From the NCBI GenBank assembly GCA_040387475.1, contig JAZKDT010000057.1, positions 1 to 64,000 of the forward strand: a stretch of DNA of 64,000 bases, given 5' to 3'. Position 1 is the stretch's first letter; every line of letters begins with the position of its first letter. Under the pieces are notes generated by a model. The model did no database searches and was not told where the DNA came from. It saw nothing but the letters and a program-made list of their open reading frames with translations. The translations under genes were made by a program, and so were the position numbers. The stretch is from UBA4416 sp040387475. GTDB taxonomy: Bacteria; Bacteroidota; Bacteroidia; B-17B0; Aurantibacillaceae. This document shows, piece after piece, positions 32,175 through 42,767 of the stretch.

Positions 32175-35057
32175 TTGACAAGCATCGGGAGACATCTTTT
32201 AGTATTCATTTCATTCGTATTCTTCCTAAGTGGACGTGTATTTTCGCAACAACCGGCTTACTTTGTATTTGGCGAAGAGCAATTTAGAGGCGTTCAAATT
32301 TATGATATTATTCAGGACAAAGATTTAAGCTACTGGTTTGCTACAGGTGAAGGCTTGTATTACTTTGATTACCATACTTACAAAAAAATAGAATGCGGCA
32401 AAGCAAAAGGTAGTTCCGTCTTTAATTTTGTGATAAATAATGAAGGACTCATTTATTGTCACAACCTCAATAACCAGGTATTTCAAATTAATAATAAAGA
32501 ATGTTCTTTATTCTATGAACTCACAAGCTCTGAAAGTAGTCCTGATATAAGCCTGGCGATTGCAGACGACGGAAACTTAATTATCGGCGCAAAAAAAATA
32601 CTTGTACTCGATAAAACCGGCAAAAAAATAGTTCAACGTGCAACTGACACTCATTATTTAGGGCAGGCCTTTATAACACCGCAAAACAGCATTCAGTTTC
32701 ACTTGAACGGCGTTGACTCGGTATTAAGTTATGAGAAAGGAGCATTAACGAAAAAGAAACTAAAGTTTATATCCGGAAAACTTGAGAATGAAAGTGTTCT
32801 GAAATTTTTCAAAATTGAGGCGTTTTCTTATGCACTTGACCTGAAAACAAAAGAACAATACAGCTACAACCCAACAACGTATGAATTAATCTTACTTCCC
32901 AAAAACACTATATTTGAAAGAAGCGAAGCTGTGCGTTTATACGAAACCCAATACGGTCTTTGGGTTACGGGCTCATTACCCGGAGTAGCATTGATCCAAC
33001 ATAAAATAACCGGAGAAAACTATCCTATCTATTACGAAGACTATTTTGTTTCTGATGTCTATAAAGATAACGAAGGCAATATATTGCTGAGCACATTTGA
33101 TAAAGGCATATTGATCATTCCCGATACAAAAGTACCGGATGTTATTCATCCGTTCAGAGATGATCCTGCTACCGCTTTGTATTCCGATTCGACCCTGGGC
33201 TTAGTAATTGGCACATCAAAAGGAAATTTGATGAATTACATCAATAACAAACTTACCATAATTAACGATAAAGGTAAACGTCCTGTTGAAGCAATTTACG
33301 GACATCCAACAAGTGATCTACTTATCTTTGATAACGGACATATCAGAGTTTACAATAAACAAAATCACGTTGTTTCAAATATCATGGAAGCTTCATTAAA
33401 AGATGCCGTGATCATTTCAAAAAACAAATTTTACCTCGGAACCAACCGGGGTATTATTGAAGTAATAAGAAACGGAGATCACGCCTTTAGTATCAAAAGG
33501 ATAAAAGGTATGGACAGCAGAATTTATTTTATGGAGTTTAATTCTGAAGATAGTTCCCTGTATGCATCTACAGCCAACGGTTTATTTGCTATTTCACCTT
33601 CAGGCTCAGCTAAACAGATCATGCAAGACGGGAAACCAATTTTTCCAAATGGCCTGACATATGCTGATGGAAAAATATATGCCGGCACAAAAAAACATGG
33701 TGTGTTAGTCATACAAAAAAACATAGTGATGAGAGTTATTCGCCCTGCGGTAAATGACAAAGAAGAAATTCTGAAAAAGATCATTATTTATAACAGTAGC
33801 ATCATTGCCGAATCTTCCAATGGATTATTTCAATTTGACATGAATGGAAAGCTTTTAAAAACGATTCATTCTGTTTTTGGTTTTTCGTCAAAGAGGATCA
33901 TTGATTTCAACTTTCATCAAGGTAAACTTTGGGTTAGCCACTCCGGGGGCGTACAACCTATTGACTTAAATTATGGAAATAAAAATCAACAAAAACCTGT
34001 CATTCGTTTAGATGAAATACTAGTGAACGACGAAGTAATAGATCCTTTAAAAATTTATTCCTTAAAAAGTGATCAACGAAAAATTCAATTTATTTTCTCT
34101 TCGCCAACTCTAAAAAATCGGGAAACCGTACGCTACCATTACAAGCTTTCCGGAGCTGATTCAAAATGGAACGTTAGCGGTCAAGAAATAAATCAAATAA
34201 CCTATCCAGCATTGGCATCGGGCGATTATACCTTTTATGTGAAGACCGAGAATGAGGGTGTATTCAGTGAACCTGTTACATATTCTTTTGTTATTGTTTC
34301 GCCCTTTTACACACGGTGGTGGTTTATTGCTACACTCATTTTTTTATTTTTAATTATTGTATTTATGGTTTACCGTTGGCAATTAAATATTCAACGCAAA
34401 AAATCTCAACAGATCAACGAATTAAATGCTTCAAAATTAACAGCCATTCAATCACAAATGAATCCTCACTTTATTTTTAACTCCTTAAACTCCATTCAGG
34501 ATCTTATATTAAAGGGCGATGTAGAACACTCCTACTCTTACATTACTACTTTCTCAAATTTGGTGAGAAGAACACTCAGCTATTCTGAAAAGGATTTTAT
34601 TGACTTTGACCAGGAAATTAAATTACTGGAATTGTATTTATCGCTTGAGAAGCTACGTTTCAAAAAAGAACTAAATTATACTATTGATATTAAAAATGCA
34701 GAAGATATTATGCTCCCGCCATTATTGATACAGCCGTTTATAGAAAACTCTTTGATACACGGCTTATTACATAAAGAAGGGCAAAAGAATTTAAAAATAA
34801 CCTTTGAATTAAAAGATACCTTGATCTGTACTGTTGAGGATAATGGTATTGGCCGAGAAAAATCGAAAGCCATTAAATTAAGACAACGTTCGGAACATGA
34901 ATCTTTTTCAGGAAAAGCAATTCATAAACGTTTTGAGATATTAAGCAATGTGTTTGGAAGAGATTTTGGTTACACTTATGAAGATCTCTGCGATGATAAC
35001 AAGGAAGCAATTGGAACAAAAGTAACTTTATCAATTCCTGTCAAACATAAATTTTAG
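32175..35057 (+). CDS. LytS-type sensor histidine kinase with Reg_prop periplasmic domain
   Basis: The 960-residue protein starts with TTG; the signal peptide or first membrane segment is at about 1-25. A large periplasmic propeller-like region (to about 610) has Reg_prop-like repeats. It is followed by a Y_Y_Y-like domain (about 625-705), a membrane helix (about 711-735) and a His_kinase domain of the LytS type with the phospho-acceptor His765 in MNPHFIFNSLNSI. The ATPase domain (about 840-960) has PPLLIQPFIENSLIHG and DNGIG. It presumably phosphorylates the LytTR regulator encoded 76 bases downstream. Confidence 0.93.
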   Translation: MTSIGRHLLVFISFVFFLSGRVFSQQPAYFVFGEEQFRGVQIYDIIQDKDLSYWFATGEGLYYFDYHTYKKIECGKAKGSSVFNFVINNEGLIYCHNLNNQVFQINNKECSLFYELTSSESSPDISLAIADDGNLIIGAKKILVLDKTGKKIVQRATDTHYLGQAFITPQNSIQFHLNGVDSVLSYEKGALTKKKLKFISGKLENESVLKFFKIEAFSYALDLKTKEQYSYNPTTYELILLPKNTIFERSEAVRLYETQYGLWVTGSLPGVALIQHKITGENYPIYYEDYFVSDVYKDNEGNILLSTFDKGILIIPDTKVPDVIHPFRDDPATALYSDSTLGLVIGTSKGNLMNYINNKLTIINDKGKRPVEAIYGHPTSDLLIFDNGHIRVYNKQNHVVSNIMEASLKDAVIISKNKFYLGTNRGIIEVIRNGDHAFSIKRIKGMDSRIYFMEFNSEDSSLYASTANGLFAISPSGSAKQIMQDGKPIFPNGLTYADGKIYAGTKKHGVLVIQKNIVMRVIRPAVNDKEEILKKIIIYNSSIIAESSNGLFQFDMNGKLLKTIHSVFGFSSKRIIDFNFHQGKLWVSHSGGVQPIDLNYGNKNQQKPVIRLDEILVNDEVIDPLKIYSLKSDQRKIQFIFSSPTLKNRETVRYHYKLSGADSKWNVSGQEINQITYPALASGDYTFYVKTENEGVFSEPVTYSFVIVSPFYTRWWFIATLIFLFLIIVFMVYRWQLNIQRKKSQQINELNASKLTAIQSQMNPHFIFNSLNSIQDLILKGDVEHSYSYITTFSNLVRRTLSYSEKDFIDFDQEIKLLELYLSLEKLRFKKELNYTIDIKNAEDIMLPPLLIQPFIENSLIHGLLHKEGQKNLKITFELKDTLICTVEDNGIGREKSKAIKLRQRSEHESFSGKAIHKRFEILSNVFGRDFGYTYEDLCDDNKEAIGTKVTLSIPVKHKF

Positions 35058-35133
35058 TCTGTTAGTGAATTAAAAGAGTAAGTTTATAAACTTAATATAT
35101 AATATCTGAAAACGAATCGTATGTTTAGAAGCT

Positions 35134-35877
35134 ATGAATAAGATAAGGGCCATATTGGTAGATGATGAAGAAGGCGCAAGGGATGTGCTTGAAAATTTGT
35201 TAGCCCGTTTTTGCCCGGATATAGAACTGGTTGCTAAGTGTAATAATGTATTGCAGGCAGTTGAGGTTATTAAAAAGTCACAACCCGATTTGGTGTTTCT
35301 TGATATTGAAATGCCAAACTATTCTGGCTTCGAAATTGTTACTTTTTTTAAAGATATCAATTTTGATATTATTTTCGTTACTGCCTACGATCAATATGCT
35401 ATCCGGGCATTTGAAGTCGCCGCTATCGACTACTTATTGAAACCGATTGACATAGACCGTTTAAAAAATGCCGTATCGAGAGTTGTCCAACAACGAAATA
35501 TATCTGATCAATCGCAACGTTTATCGTTATTGAGAACCACCCTGGAAACAAAACAACTCAAAAATATTATCATCAGCGATAAAGGCCAGCAGAATATTAT
35601 TCTGGTAGATAACATCATTGCCATTGAAGCTCAGGAATCGTATTGCACTATTCATACTTCAGAAAAAACATATATTGCCAGCAAAAACTTAAAGCATTTT
35701 GAAACGGTATTAGAAAACATTCCCAATTTTTTCAGAGTTCATAAATCATGGCTCGTTAATAAAGATTACATCAGACATTATTCTAAATCCGATTTAAGCA
35801 TTCAGCTCTCTAATGGAATAACTACCAAACTCTCAAAATACAAAAAAACAGAGTTTGAAGAGGCTATTGCTTCTTAG
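35134..35877 (+). CDS. LytTR-family response regulator
   Basis: The 247-residue regulator has a receiver domain (about 1-120) with the acidic pair Asp10/Asp11, the phosphorylation site Asp57 (VFLDIEMPN) and Lys in YLLKPID. The LytTR DNA-binding domain spans about 140-247 (IAIEAQESYCTIHT, NFFRVHKSWLVNKDYI). It is the partner of the sensor kinase upstream. The giant surface-protein gene 97 bases downstream is a plausible target, but no repeated LytTR operator is obvious in the 35878-35974 spacer. Confidence 0.94.
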   Translation: MNKIRAILVDDEEGARDVLENLLARFCPDIELVAKCNNVLQAVEVIKKSQPDLVFLDIEMPNYSGFEIVTFFKDINFDIIFVTAYDQYAIRAFEVAAIDYLLKPIDIDRLKNAVSRVVQQRNISDQSQRLSLLRTTLETKQLKNIIISDKGQQNIILVDNIIAIEAQESYCTIHTSEKTYIASKNLKHFETVLENIPNFFRVHKSWLVNKDYIRHYSKSDLSIQLSNGITTKLSKYKKTEFEEAIAS

Positions 35878-35974
35878 ATTTGTCCATTCCTAAACTCAAT
35901 TGGCTGTTGCTGAATTACTAGAAATAGATAACGAGTTAAGCTATAATTTTACTTAATAAAACTAAAATTATACT

Positions 35975-38900
35975 ATGAAAAAATTATTACTCTTTATTTT
36001 AAGTGGCTTATTTTTAATCAACATTAATGCGCAAACAACTGCAAATTTCGAATGGGCCAGAAAAACAGGAGGCACTGGTTCGGATCAAGGTCGATCCGTT
36101 GCCGTAGACGCATCTGGTAATGTTTATGCCGCTGGTAGCTTTCAAGGAACGGTTGATTTTGACCCAGGCGCAGGCACATATACATTGGCCTCTTTAGGGT
36201 CGGATGATGCATATGTTACAAAATTTGATGCACTTGGAAATTTTATCTGGGCCAAAACATTTGGAGGAACTTCACAAGAGATCGCTTATGATATTGATCT
36301 TGATCAGAATGGTAATATCTATACAACAGGCTATTTTGAAAACACCGTTGATTTTGACCCTAGTGCATCTACTTACACAATAACATCTTTGGGTTTACAA
36401 GATGTTTTTATAAATAAGTTAGATCCTTTAGGAAATTTTATATGGACAAAAGTTTTAGGAGGTACAAATAGTAATGTCCCCTATAGTATTGATGTTGACG
36501 CTACTGGAAATGTGCATACAACTGGTTATTTTTCAGGTAATATTGATTTAGATCCTAGCGCAAGTACCTATACTATAAATGGATTAGGAGGTTTTGATAT
36601 ATTTATTTCAAAATTGGATGCATTTGGGAATTTTTTATGGGGTAAAAGTATAGCGGGGCCAAGCAACGAAATAGCTTACGCCATTACTACAGATGCTTCA
36701 GGAAATGTATATACAACAGGTTATTATGCTGGCACCGTTGATTTTGATCCAAATGGAGGTAGCAGTCCAAAAACATCATCTGGTAATCAGCCAGATGTAT
36801 TTATTTCAAAATTAGATGCTTCGGGAAACTATGTAAATGCTATTGGATTAGTAGGTAATTGGACAACAAATCAAGCTAATTCAATTAAAGTAAATAACAC
36901 TGGAGAAGTTTATATAGGTGGTGCATTTGATGCCAACATAGATTTTGATCCAGGCACAGGAACTGCAAATCTTATGACAACAGCGGTTGGTGATATAGAT
37001 ATCTTCATTGCAAAATACGACGCTTCTCTTAACTATATTTGGGCAAAAAGAATTGGTAGTACTTTTGATGAGAGCTGTTTAGGAATAGATTTAGATGCTT
37101 CAGATAATATTTACGCTACAGGTTATTTCAGAGGTACCGTTGATTTTGATCCAAATGTAGGCGCATTTAATATGACTACCGCTGGATCAAACGCTACTTA
37201 TTTCCTCAAATTAGATCCATTAGGAAATTTTATTTGGGCGAGAAACATTGCCGCTGCATCTGGAAATTCAGGCAATGGGATAGTAGTTAATTCTTTAAAT
37301 GATGTATATACTGTTGGTGGTTTTGCTGGCAACGTTGATTTCGATCCCAACACGGGAACGTATACATTAACAGCTGTGGGAAGTAACGATACTTATGTAC
37401 ATAAAATGAGTCAATGTATTGCATATGCTAGTCCGGTGAATACAACCCCTATCTCTAATCTAACAATTTGTCAAAATCAAACGACTACATTAACAGCTAG
37501 CGGTACAGGAACGGTTAATTGGTTTGCAACATCCACTAGTACAACTGTATTGGGAACGGGATTAACTTATGTAACGCCAACTTTAAGCGCAGGTTCATTT
37601 ACCTATTATGCATCAACCACAAATACATGTGGTCTTGCATCTATTCGTACACCTTTTACACTGACTGTAAATGCAATACCATCTATTACCGTTAATAGTG
37701 GAAGTATTTGTGCCGGTAATTCATTTACAATTACCCCAAGTGGAGCAAATACATATACTTTTAGTAACGGAAGTGTAGTAACGCCAATATCAAATACAAG
37801 CTATACAGTTACCGGAACCGGGGTTAACGGTTGTGTAAATTCGATTGGCTCTGTAAGTTCAGTTACAGTAAACCCTATACCTGTAATTGCAGTTAATAGT
37901 GGAAGTATTTGTGCAGGTAATAATTTCACCATCACTCCAAGTGGTGCAAGTACCTACACTATCGAAGGAGGAGGTGCTGTAAAAACGCCAACTGCGTCAA
38001 CTACTTATACCGTTATAGGCAAAAGTGCTGCCGGTTGCGTATCTTCAACATTTGCCACTTCTAGTGTTACAGTTAATGCAAGGCCAATTATCACTGTTAA
38101 TAGTGGAAGCATTTGTATAGGTAATTCATTTACAATTACCCCAAGCGGTGCTAATACATATACTATTCAAGGAGGTAGCGCAATTAAAACGCCAACCACT
38201 AATACTACTTATACTGTTACAGGAACAAGTATCGCTGGTTGCACATCATCAACTTTTGCTACAGCTAGCATTACTGTTATTCCAAAACCAACTATCGTAG
38301 TTAGTGGCGGAAGCATTTGTTCAGGTAGTTCATTTACCATTGTTCCAAGTGGTGCATCAACATATACCTTCAGTAGTGGAAGTGTTGTTTCACCCACAGT
38401 AACTACAACATATACCGTAACAGGAACAGATATTAATGGCTGTACAAACTCAACCGGATCAACTCTCCTAGTTGCAGTAAATCCTCCTATTACAAATTTT
38501 TCTGTTTCAGCATCCTCAACAAATATATGTAGTGGTCAGTCAGCTACCGTTACAATTGCGTCATCGCAAACAGATATAAAATATTATTTAAGAGATGACG
38601 CTACAAACAATGTAATTGTAGGTCCTGTTACTGGAACTGGAGGTACTTTATCATTCAATACAGGAACGTTAACTTCAAATACAACATATAACGTTTATGC
38701 CGAAACTCAAAGTCTTGGGAATAAAGGATTAGATTTTGATGGTACGAATGATGTTATAACAACAAACATAAGCTCATCAATTACAAATTCGTTAACTATC
38801 GAAGCATGGATTTACCCGAGAGGAACAGTTGCTAAAAGAATTGTGTCAAATTATTTTAACAATGCTGCCCAAAGTGGAGAATTTATTTTAGACACTTATA

Positions 38901-41350
38901 ACGCAACGAATAACGGCAGAGGATTAAGATTGGTGGTAGAAGGTGCTGGAAATACGCTTCATCAGTTAAGCTCAGCAAATGTTTTAACTCTCAATGCCTG
39001 GAACCATGTTGCTGGAACTTTTAGTAATGGCGTTACAACAATATATGTTAACGGTATTGCGGTTGGTACAAGTACCGCACCATTTACTTCTATACCAAGC
39101 TGCACTAATACAACTACAATAGGAGAAGATCCTACAATTGGTACAGCAGAATATTTTAATGGAAAAATGGATGAAGTAAGAATTTGGAATACCTCCAGAA
39201 CTCAAACTGAAATAGCTGGAAATATGAATAACTGTTTAATTGGCAATGAAATTGGATTAAAAAACTATTTCAAATTTTCTGAAAATGGAGGAAATTCAGT
39301 AACTGATTTAGTGACAGGCTCAGTTGGAAATATGTCTGGAATGACTCCTTCTGCTGCTTGGGTTACAGGTAATGTAGATTGCGGTGGAGCCATGTGTAAT
39401 CGTGAGATGGCTCAACTTGTAACCGTTAATGTTAATACAGCACCTGTTATAGCAGTTAACAGTGGCAGCATTTGTGCCGGTAATAATTTTACAATTACAC
39501 CAAGTGGTGCCAGTACTTACACAATACAAGGTGGTAGCGCTATTAAAACACCTACTACTAATACAACATATACAGTTACAGGAACAAGCGCTGCAGGGTG
39601 CGTATCTTCAACTTTTGCCACGGCATCAGTAACGGTAAATGCTTTACCTCTAATTTCTGTTCCATCAACCACAATATGCGCCGGAGCTACAGCAACTTTA
39701 ACAGCCAGCGGAGCTAGCACGTATACTTGGAACACAGGAGCAAATACGTCCTTTATAACGGCATCACCAGCTTCTAACACAACATACACAGTTAATGGAA
39801 CGTCTTCCCAAGGATGCCTAGGCAATTTGGTTACCGCCACTATTAGTGTGGGATCAGCTCCCAGCATAAGTGTAAATAACTCGACTATATGTGCAGGTAA
39901 TAGCGCTACATTAATTGCAAATGGTGTAAATACCTATACTTGGAGTACCGGAGCAACAACAAACAGTATCATTGTAAATCCTACTTCAAATACAACTTAT
40001 AGTGTAAATGGAAACTTAATAGGCTGTTCTACAAGCGCATCAAATGTATCAAATGTAACGGTTAATAGTTCGCCTATAATATCAGTTAATAGTGGGAGTA
40101 TTTGTTCAGGAAATTCTTTTACAATTACACCAAGTGGCGCTAACACTTATACAATAGAAGGCGGCAATGCAATTAAAACGCCTACAGCTAATGTAACTTA
40201 CACAGTTATTGGAACAAATACAGCAGGTTGCATCTCTAACACACCAGCAACATCTAATATAACTGTTAATGCTACACCTACTATAACTGTTAATAGCGGG
40301 AGTATTTGTTCGGGAAATTCTTTTACAATTACACCAAGTGGTGCAAGTACCTATACATACAGTAATGGAAATGTTGTGAATCCCTTAATTAATACTAATT
40401 ATACCGTTACAGGAACAGGAACTAATGGATGCGCAAATTCGGCAGTAAGTTCAGTAACAGTAAGTGCAACCCCCACTATCACTATTGCAAGCGGTGCTAT
40501 TTGCACAGGTAATTCATTTACCTTAAGCCCGAGTGGTGCAAGCACATATACCTATTCAAGTGGTTCGGCTGTTGTTTCTCCTACGAGTACAACATCATAT
40601 TCTGTAACAGGAACGTCAGTGGCAGGCTGTACTTCCGGTAGTCCTGCTATCGCAACAGTTACAGTTGCTAATACATTAACTGTTTCAATTACCGGAACTA
40701 ATACTATTTGTAATGGACAATCTGTAAATTTAACTGCGGGTGGCGCCACAACATATACATGGAGTAACGGGGCAACATCGTCGGCCATTGCACCTACTCC
40801 AACTGCTAATGCAACTTATTCGGTTACCGGAGCTAGTGGGACTTGTTCTAATACAGCCGTAATAAATGTAACTGTAAACTCATTGCCAACCATAAATGCA
40901 ACAACAGACAATACGATCATCTGTGCAGGCGAAACTGCAAGCCTAACAGCAAACGGAACTTCTGCTTCATATACATGGAATCCGGGTGGTACAGGTACCA
41001 GTATTTCAGTGTCACCAACGGTAACAACAGATTACACGGTTACTGGAACAGACATAAACGGTTGCGAAAACAATGCAGTTATTACTCAAAGTGTTAGTTT
41101 GTGTACAAGTATTGGTCAACTGACTAACACAACTCATGAAATCAGTATTTTTCCTAATCCAGCTTCAACAAACTTAACTGTAAAAACAGATGAAGAAATC
41201 CAAACTATTTCAATTTATAATAGCTTAGGCGCTATAGTACAAACAGAAAAAACAAATACTTTCTCCGTTGAAAAATTATCTTCGGGATTGTATATATTAA
41301 AAGTTAAAACAGAAAAAGGAACTGGAACTATTCGTTTTATAAAAGAATAG
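35975..41350 (+). CDS. Giant T9SS-exported adhesin-like protein (SBBP propeller, Ig-like repeats, LamG)
   Basis: The 1791-residue protein has a signal peptide (MKKLLLFILSGLFLININAQ). About seven SBBP-type beta-propeller repeats (to about 485) each carry DASGN.Y..G.F.GTVDFDP and LDA.GNF.W. Many Ig-like modules of about 75-80 residues follow, with the shared start NSGSICAGNSFTITPSGANT. A LamG/concanavalin-like domain (about 914-1125, GLDFDGTNDVITT, EAWIYPRG) is inserted among them. A type A sorting domain ends the protein (about 1721-1791, SIFPNPASTNLTVK). It should be secreted by T9SS and displayed on the cell surface. No enzyme motif is seen. A LytS/LytTR pair precedes it. Confidence 0.9.
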   Translation: MKKLLLFILSGLFLININAQTTANFEWARKTGGTGSDQGRSVAVDASGNVYAAGSFQGTVDFDPGAGTYTLASLGSDDAYVTKFDALGNFIWAKTFGGTSQEIAYDIDLDQNGNIYTTGYFENTVDFDPSASTYTITSLGLQDVFINKLDPLGNFIWTKVLGGTNSNVPYSIDVDATGNVHTTGYFSGNIDLDPSASTYTINGLGGFDIFISKLDAFGNFLWGKSIAGPSNEIAYAITTDASGNVYTTGYYAGTVDFDPNGGSSPKTSSGNQPDVFISKLDASGNYVNAIGLVGNWTTNQANSIKVNNTGEVYIGGAFDANIDFDPGTGTANLMTTAVGDIDIFIAKYDASLNYIWAKRIGSTFDESCLGIDLDASDNIYATGYFRGTVDFDPNVGAFNMTTAGSNATYFLKLDPLGNFIWARNIAAASGNSGNGIVVNSLNDVYTVGGFAGNVDFDPNTGTYTLTAVGSNDTYVHKMSQCIAYASPVNTTPISNLTICQNQTTTLTASGTGTVNWFATSTSTTVLGTGLTYVTPTLSAGSFTYYASTTNTCGLASIRTPFTLTVNAIPSITVNSGSICAGNSFTITPSGANTYTFSNGSVVTPISNTSYTVTGTGVNGCVNSIGSVSSVTVNPIPVIAVNSGSICAGNNFTITPSGASTYTIEGGGAVKTPTASTTYTVIGKSAAGCVSSTFATSSVTVNARPIITVNSGSICIGNSFTITPSGANTYTIQGGSAIKTPTTNTTYTVTGTSIAGCTSSTFATASITVIPKPTIVVSGGSICSGSSFTIVPSGASTYTFSSGSVVSPTVTTTYTVTGTDINGCTNSTGSTLLVAVNPPITNFSVSASSTNICSGQSATVTIASSQTDIKYYLRDDATNNVIVGPVTGTGGTLSFNTGTLTSNTTYNVYAETQSLGNKGLDFDGTNDVITTNISSSITNSLTIEAWIYPRGTVAKRIVSNYFNNAAQSGEFILDTYNATNNGRGLRLVVEGAGNTLHQLSSANVLTLNAWNHVAGTFSNGVTTIYVNGIAVGTSTAPFTSIPSCTNTTTIGEDPTIGTAEYFNGKMDEVRIWNTSRTQTEIAGNMNNCLIGNEIGLKNYFKFSENGGNSVTDLVTGSVGNMSGMTPSAAWVTGNVDCGGAMCNREMAQLVTVNVNTAPVIAVNSGSICAGNNFTITPSGASTYTIQGGSAIKTPTTNTTYTVTGTSAAGCVSSTFATASVTVNALPLISVPSTTICAGATATLTASGASTYTWNTGANTSFITASPASNTTYTVNGTSSQGCLGNLVTATISVGSAPSISVNNSTICAGNSATLIANGVNTYTWSTGATTNSIIVNPTSNTTYSVNGNLIGCSTSASNVSNVTVNSSPIISVNSGSICSGNSFTITPSGANTYTIEGGNAIKTPTANVTYTVIGTNTAGCISNTPATSNITVNATPTITVNSGSICSGNSFTITPSGASTYTYSNGNVVNPLINTNYTVTGTGTNGCANSAVSSVTVSATPTITIASGAICTGNSFTLSPSGASTYTYSSGSAVVSPTSTTSYSVTGTSVAGCTSGSPAIATVTVANTLTVSITGTNTICNGQSVNLTAGGATTYTWSNGATSSAIAPTPTANATYSVTGASGTCSNTAVINVTVNSLPTINATTDNTIICAGETASLTANGTSASYTWNPGGTGTSISVSPTVTTDYTVTGTDINGCENNAVITQSVSLCTSIGQLTNTTHEISIFPNPASTNLTVKTDEEIQTISIYNSLGAIVQTEKTNTFSVEKLSSGLYILKVKTEKGTGTIRFIKE
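37680..41060 (+). repeat. Internal DNA repeats coding the Ig-like modules
   Basis: A near-identical stretch starting GTTAATAGTGGAAGTATTTG recurs roughly every 200 bases (for example near 37690, 37898, 38097, 39460, 40085 and 40300), interrupted by the LamG-coding section at about 38717-39350. The similarity is stronger than needed for protein-level conservation, which suggests recent duplication or gene conversion. Confidence 0.75.
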
Positions 41351-41370
41351 TTTCATTATTGTCCTTAACT

Positions 41371-41413
41371 AGAAAGAGCCAATCTATAGTTTTTAGATAG
41401 GCTCTTTCTTATT
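41371..41413. terminator. Bidirectional terminator between convergent genes
   Basis: AGAAAGAGCC and GGCTCTTTCT arms flank a partly paired centre and are rich in A on one side and T on the other. It lies after the adhesin stop on the plus strand and about 55 bases after the DUF2130 stop on the minus strand. Confidence 0.75.
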
Positions 41414-41435
41414 TAAAAATCAAATAGTTGTTATC

Positions 41436-41460
41436 GATTCTCGACTTTGATCAAACTGAC
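41436..41460 (-). repeat. 25-base post-stop motif, copy 1
   Basis: It begins GATTCTCGACT and ends AACTGAC on the plus strand, 5 bases beyond the DUF2130 stop. The same 25-base layout recurs at 45076-45100 and 58311-58335. Confidence 0.55.
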
Positions 41461-41465
41461 ACATA

Positions 41466-42734
41466 TTAGATTTGAGTATCATCCTCGGCACCCAACTCCA
41501 ATAACTTAATATCGCCGATAGCATTGCCGGCAATACCTTTTACAGAGCCATAAAAATTAGTGGTATTTAATAATACTTTCTCCAATTGCTTTTCACGTTC
41601 TTTCCAGATCTTTTGCATGGCATTTTTTTCTTTCTGAATACCGAATTGCAATTCCGTGAATCCTTCTACGATTGCTTCAATTTGTTGCCTGAATTCTGTA
41701 CCGGTTAGGTAAGAATATAGCAGGCTCATCTTATCGCCTTTATTTTCCTGACTAGATTGAGCGGCGTATATTTTTATAAGTGTATCGCGTAATACAAATG
41801 ATAGTGATTTAATCTCGGTAAAGCTGCAAACCCACACACCGTCTTTCATTCCAAAACGATCCATATCCTTTGGCATGGTCTCAGTAACAATCACAGCAAT
41901 ATCAGCCTGTGTGGAACGCATATCATGTTTTAATTTATCTATCCAGTCGCCACCAAAAGCTTTGGTGTTTTTACTTTCGTAAATGATCTTACCACAAACC
42001 TGTCCTAGTGGATTTCGAATTGTATGAATAGCATCTGCTCCTTTCACGCCCTTACCTACTCCATCGATTGAGTCGAAAGGGAATATACTTCTTAATAATT
42101 CTTCCAATACCAGTTCCTGAACTTCGCCCTGCATTTGCATAGAACCTTGCCCCTGCTTACGAACCATTTCCTCAGTCAGTTTCTTTTGGTCTTCCAGTTG
42201 TTTTCTCAATTCCATTAATTGCAACTGGTGATCTTTTTCTTTGATGGACGTTTTTTCTGCCTCCTGTTTTTTGATCTGTTCGCCTAAAGCTTCCCTTTCG
42301 GCCTGCAACTTTTGTTGAAGCGTTAACTCAAATTGTGCTTCCTTTTCTTTTAATTCTTTTTCTTTTAATAAAAATTGTAGCTCTTTTGCCTGGCTGTCTT
42401 TTAATTTATGTTCTTTCTCTGACAGCTCTTTATTAAGCATTTCCATTTGCAGCTGCATTTCGGAAGCTGCTTTTTTAATGGCTTCCTGCTCCAATACGGC
42501 TTTCTGATGCTTTACCTTTTCAGCAATGATAGCTTCCTGGTTTTCGGCATCTACTTTAGCTTGCTCCAACAATTTATTTACCTGGGAACGCTCGGCCTCC
42601 AGTTTTTGTTTGTCGTCATTATAAACTTTTAAATACTTGTTGCGGATATCTGTTTCAATTTGCTGCGTTAATGCATTTCCGATAGGAAATTCATGCTTGC
42701 AATTTGGGCAGACAATATTTGATGGATTACTCAT
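41466..42734 (-). CDS. DUF2130 domain protein
   Basis: The 422-residue protein starts with a zinc-ribbon-like CPNCKHEF (residues 9-16, one CxxC pair only). A long charged coiled coil (about 40-200) follows, and then the DUF2130 domain (about 205-400) with GADAIHTI, IIYESKNTKAFGGDWIDKLKHDM and ADIAVIVTE. The E-x-K with an upstream D is compatible with a PD-(D/E)XK-type nuclease fold, and the coiled coil recalls RmuC, but no activity is established to my knowledge. It lies 33 bases downstream of the sirtuin gene on the same strand. Confidence 0.85.
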   Translation of the reverse strand: MSNPSNIVCPNCKHEFPIGNALTQQIETDIRNKYLKVYNDDKQKLEAERSQVNKLLEQAKVDAENQEAIIAEKVKHQKAVLEQEAIKKAASEMQLQMEMLNKELSEKEHKLKDSQAKELQFLLKEKELKEKEAQFELTLQQKLQAEREALGEQIKKQEAEKTSIKEKDHQLQLMELRKQLEDQKKLTEEMVRKQGQGSMQMQGEVQELVLEELLRSIFPFDSIDGVGKGVKGADAIHTIRNPLGQVCGKIIYESKNTKAFGGDWIDKLKHDMRSTQADIAVIVTETMPKDMDRFGMKDGVWVCSFTEIKSLSFVLRDTLIKIYAAQSSQENKGDKMSLLYSYLTGTEFRQQIEAIVEGFTELQFGIQKEKNAMQKIWKEREKQLEKVLLNTTNFYGSVKGIAGNAIGDIKLLELGAEDDTQI

Positions 42735-42767
42735 GCTGTTTTGTGAAAATTTGCCAAAGGCGGTGAT

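Noticed and set aside
37680..41060. Regularly spaced repeats, considered as a CRISPR array
   Set aside because: The repeats are in frame within one long gene, have a spacing of about 200 bases and vary like protein modules.
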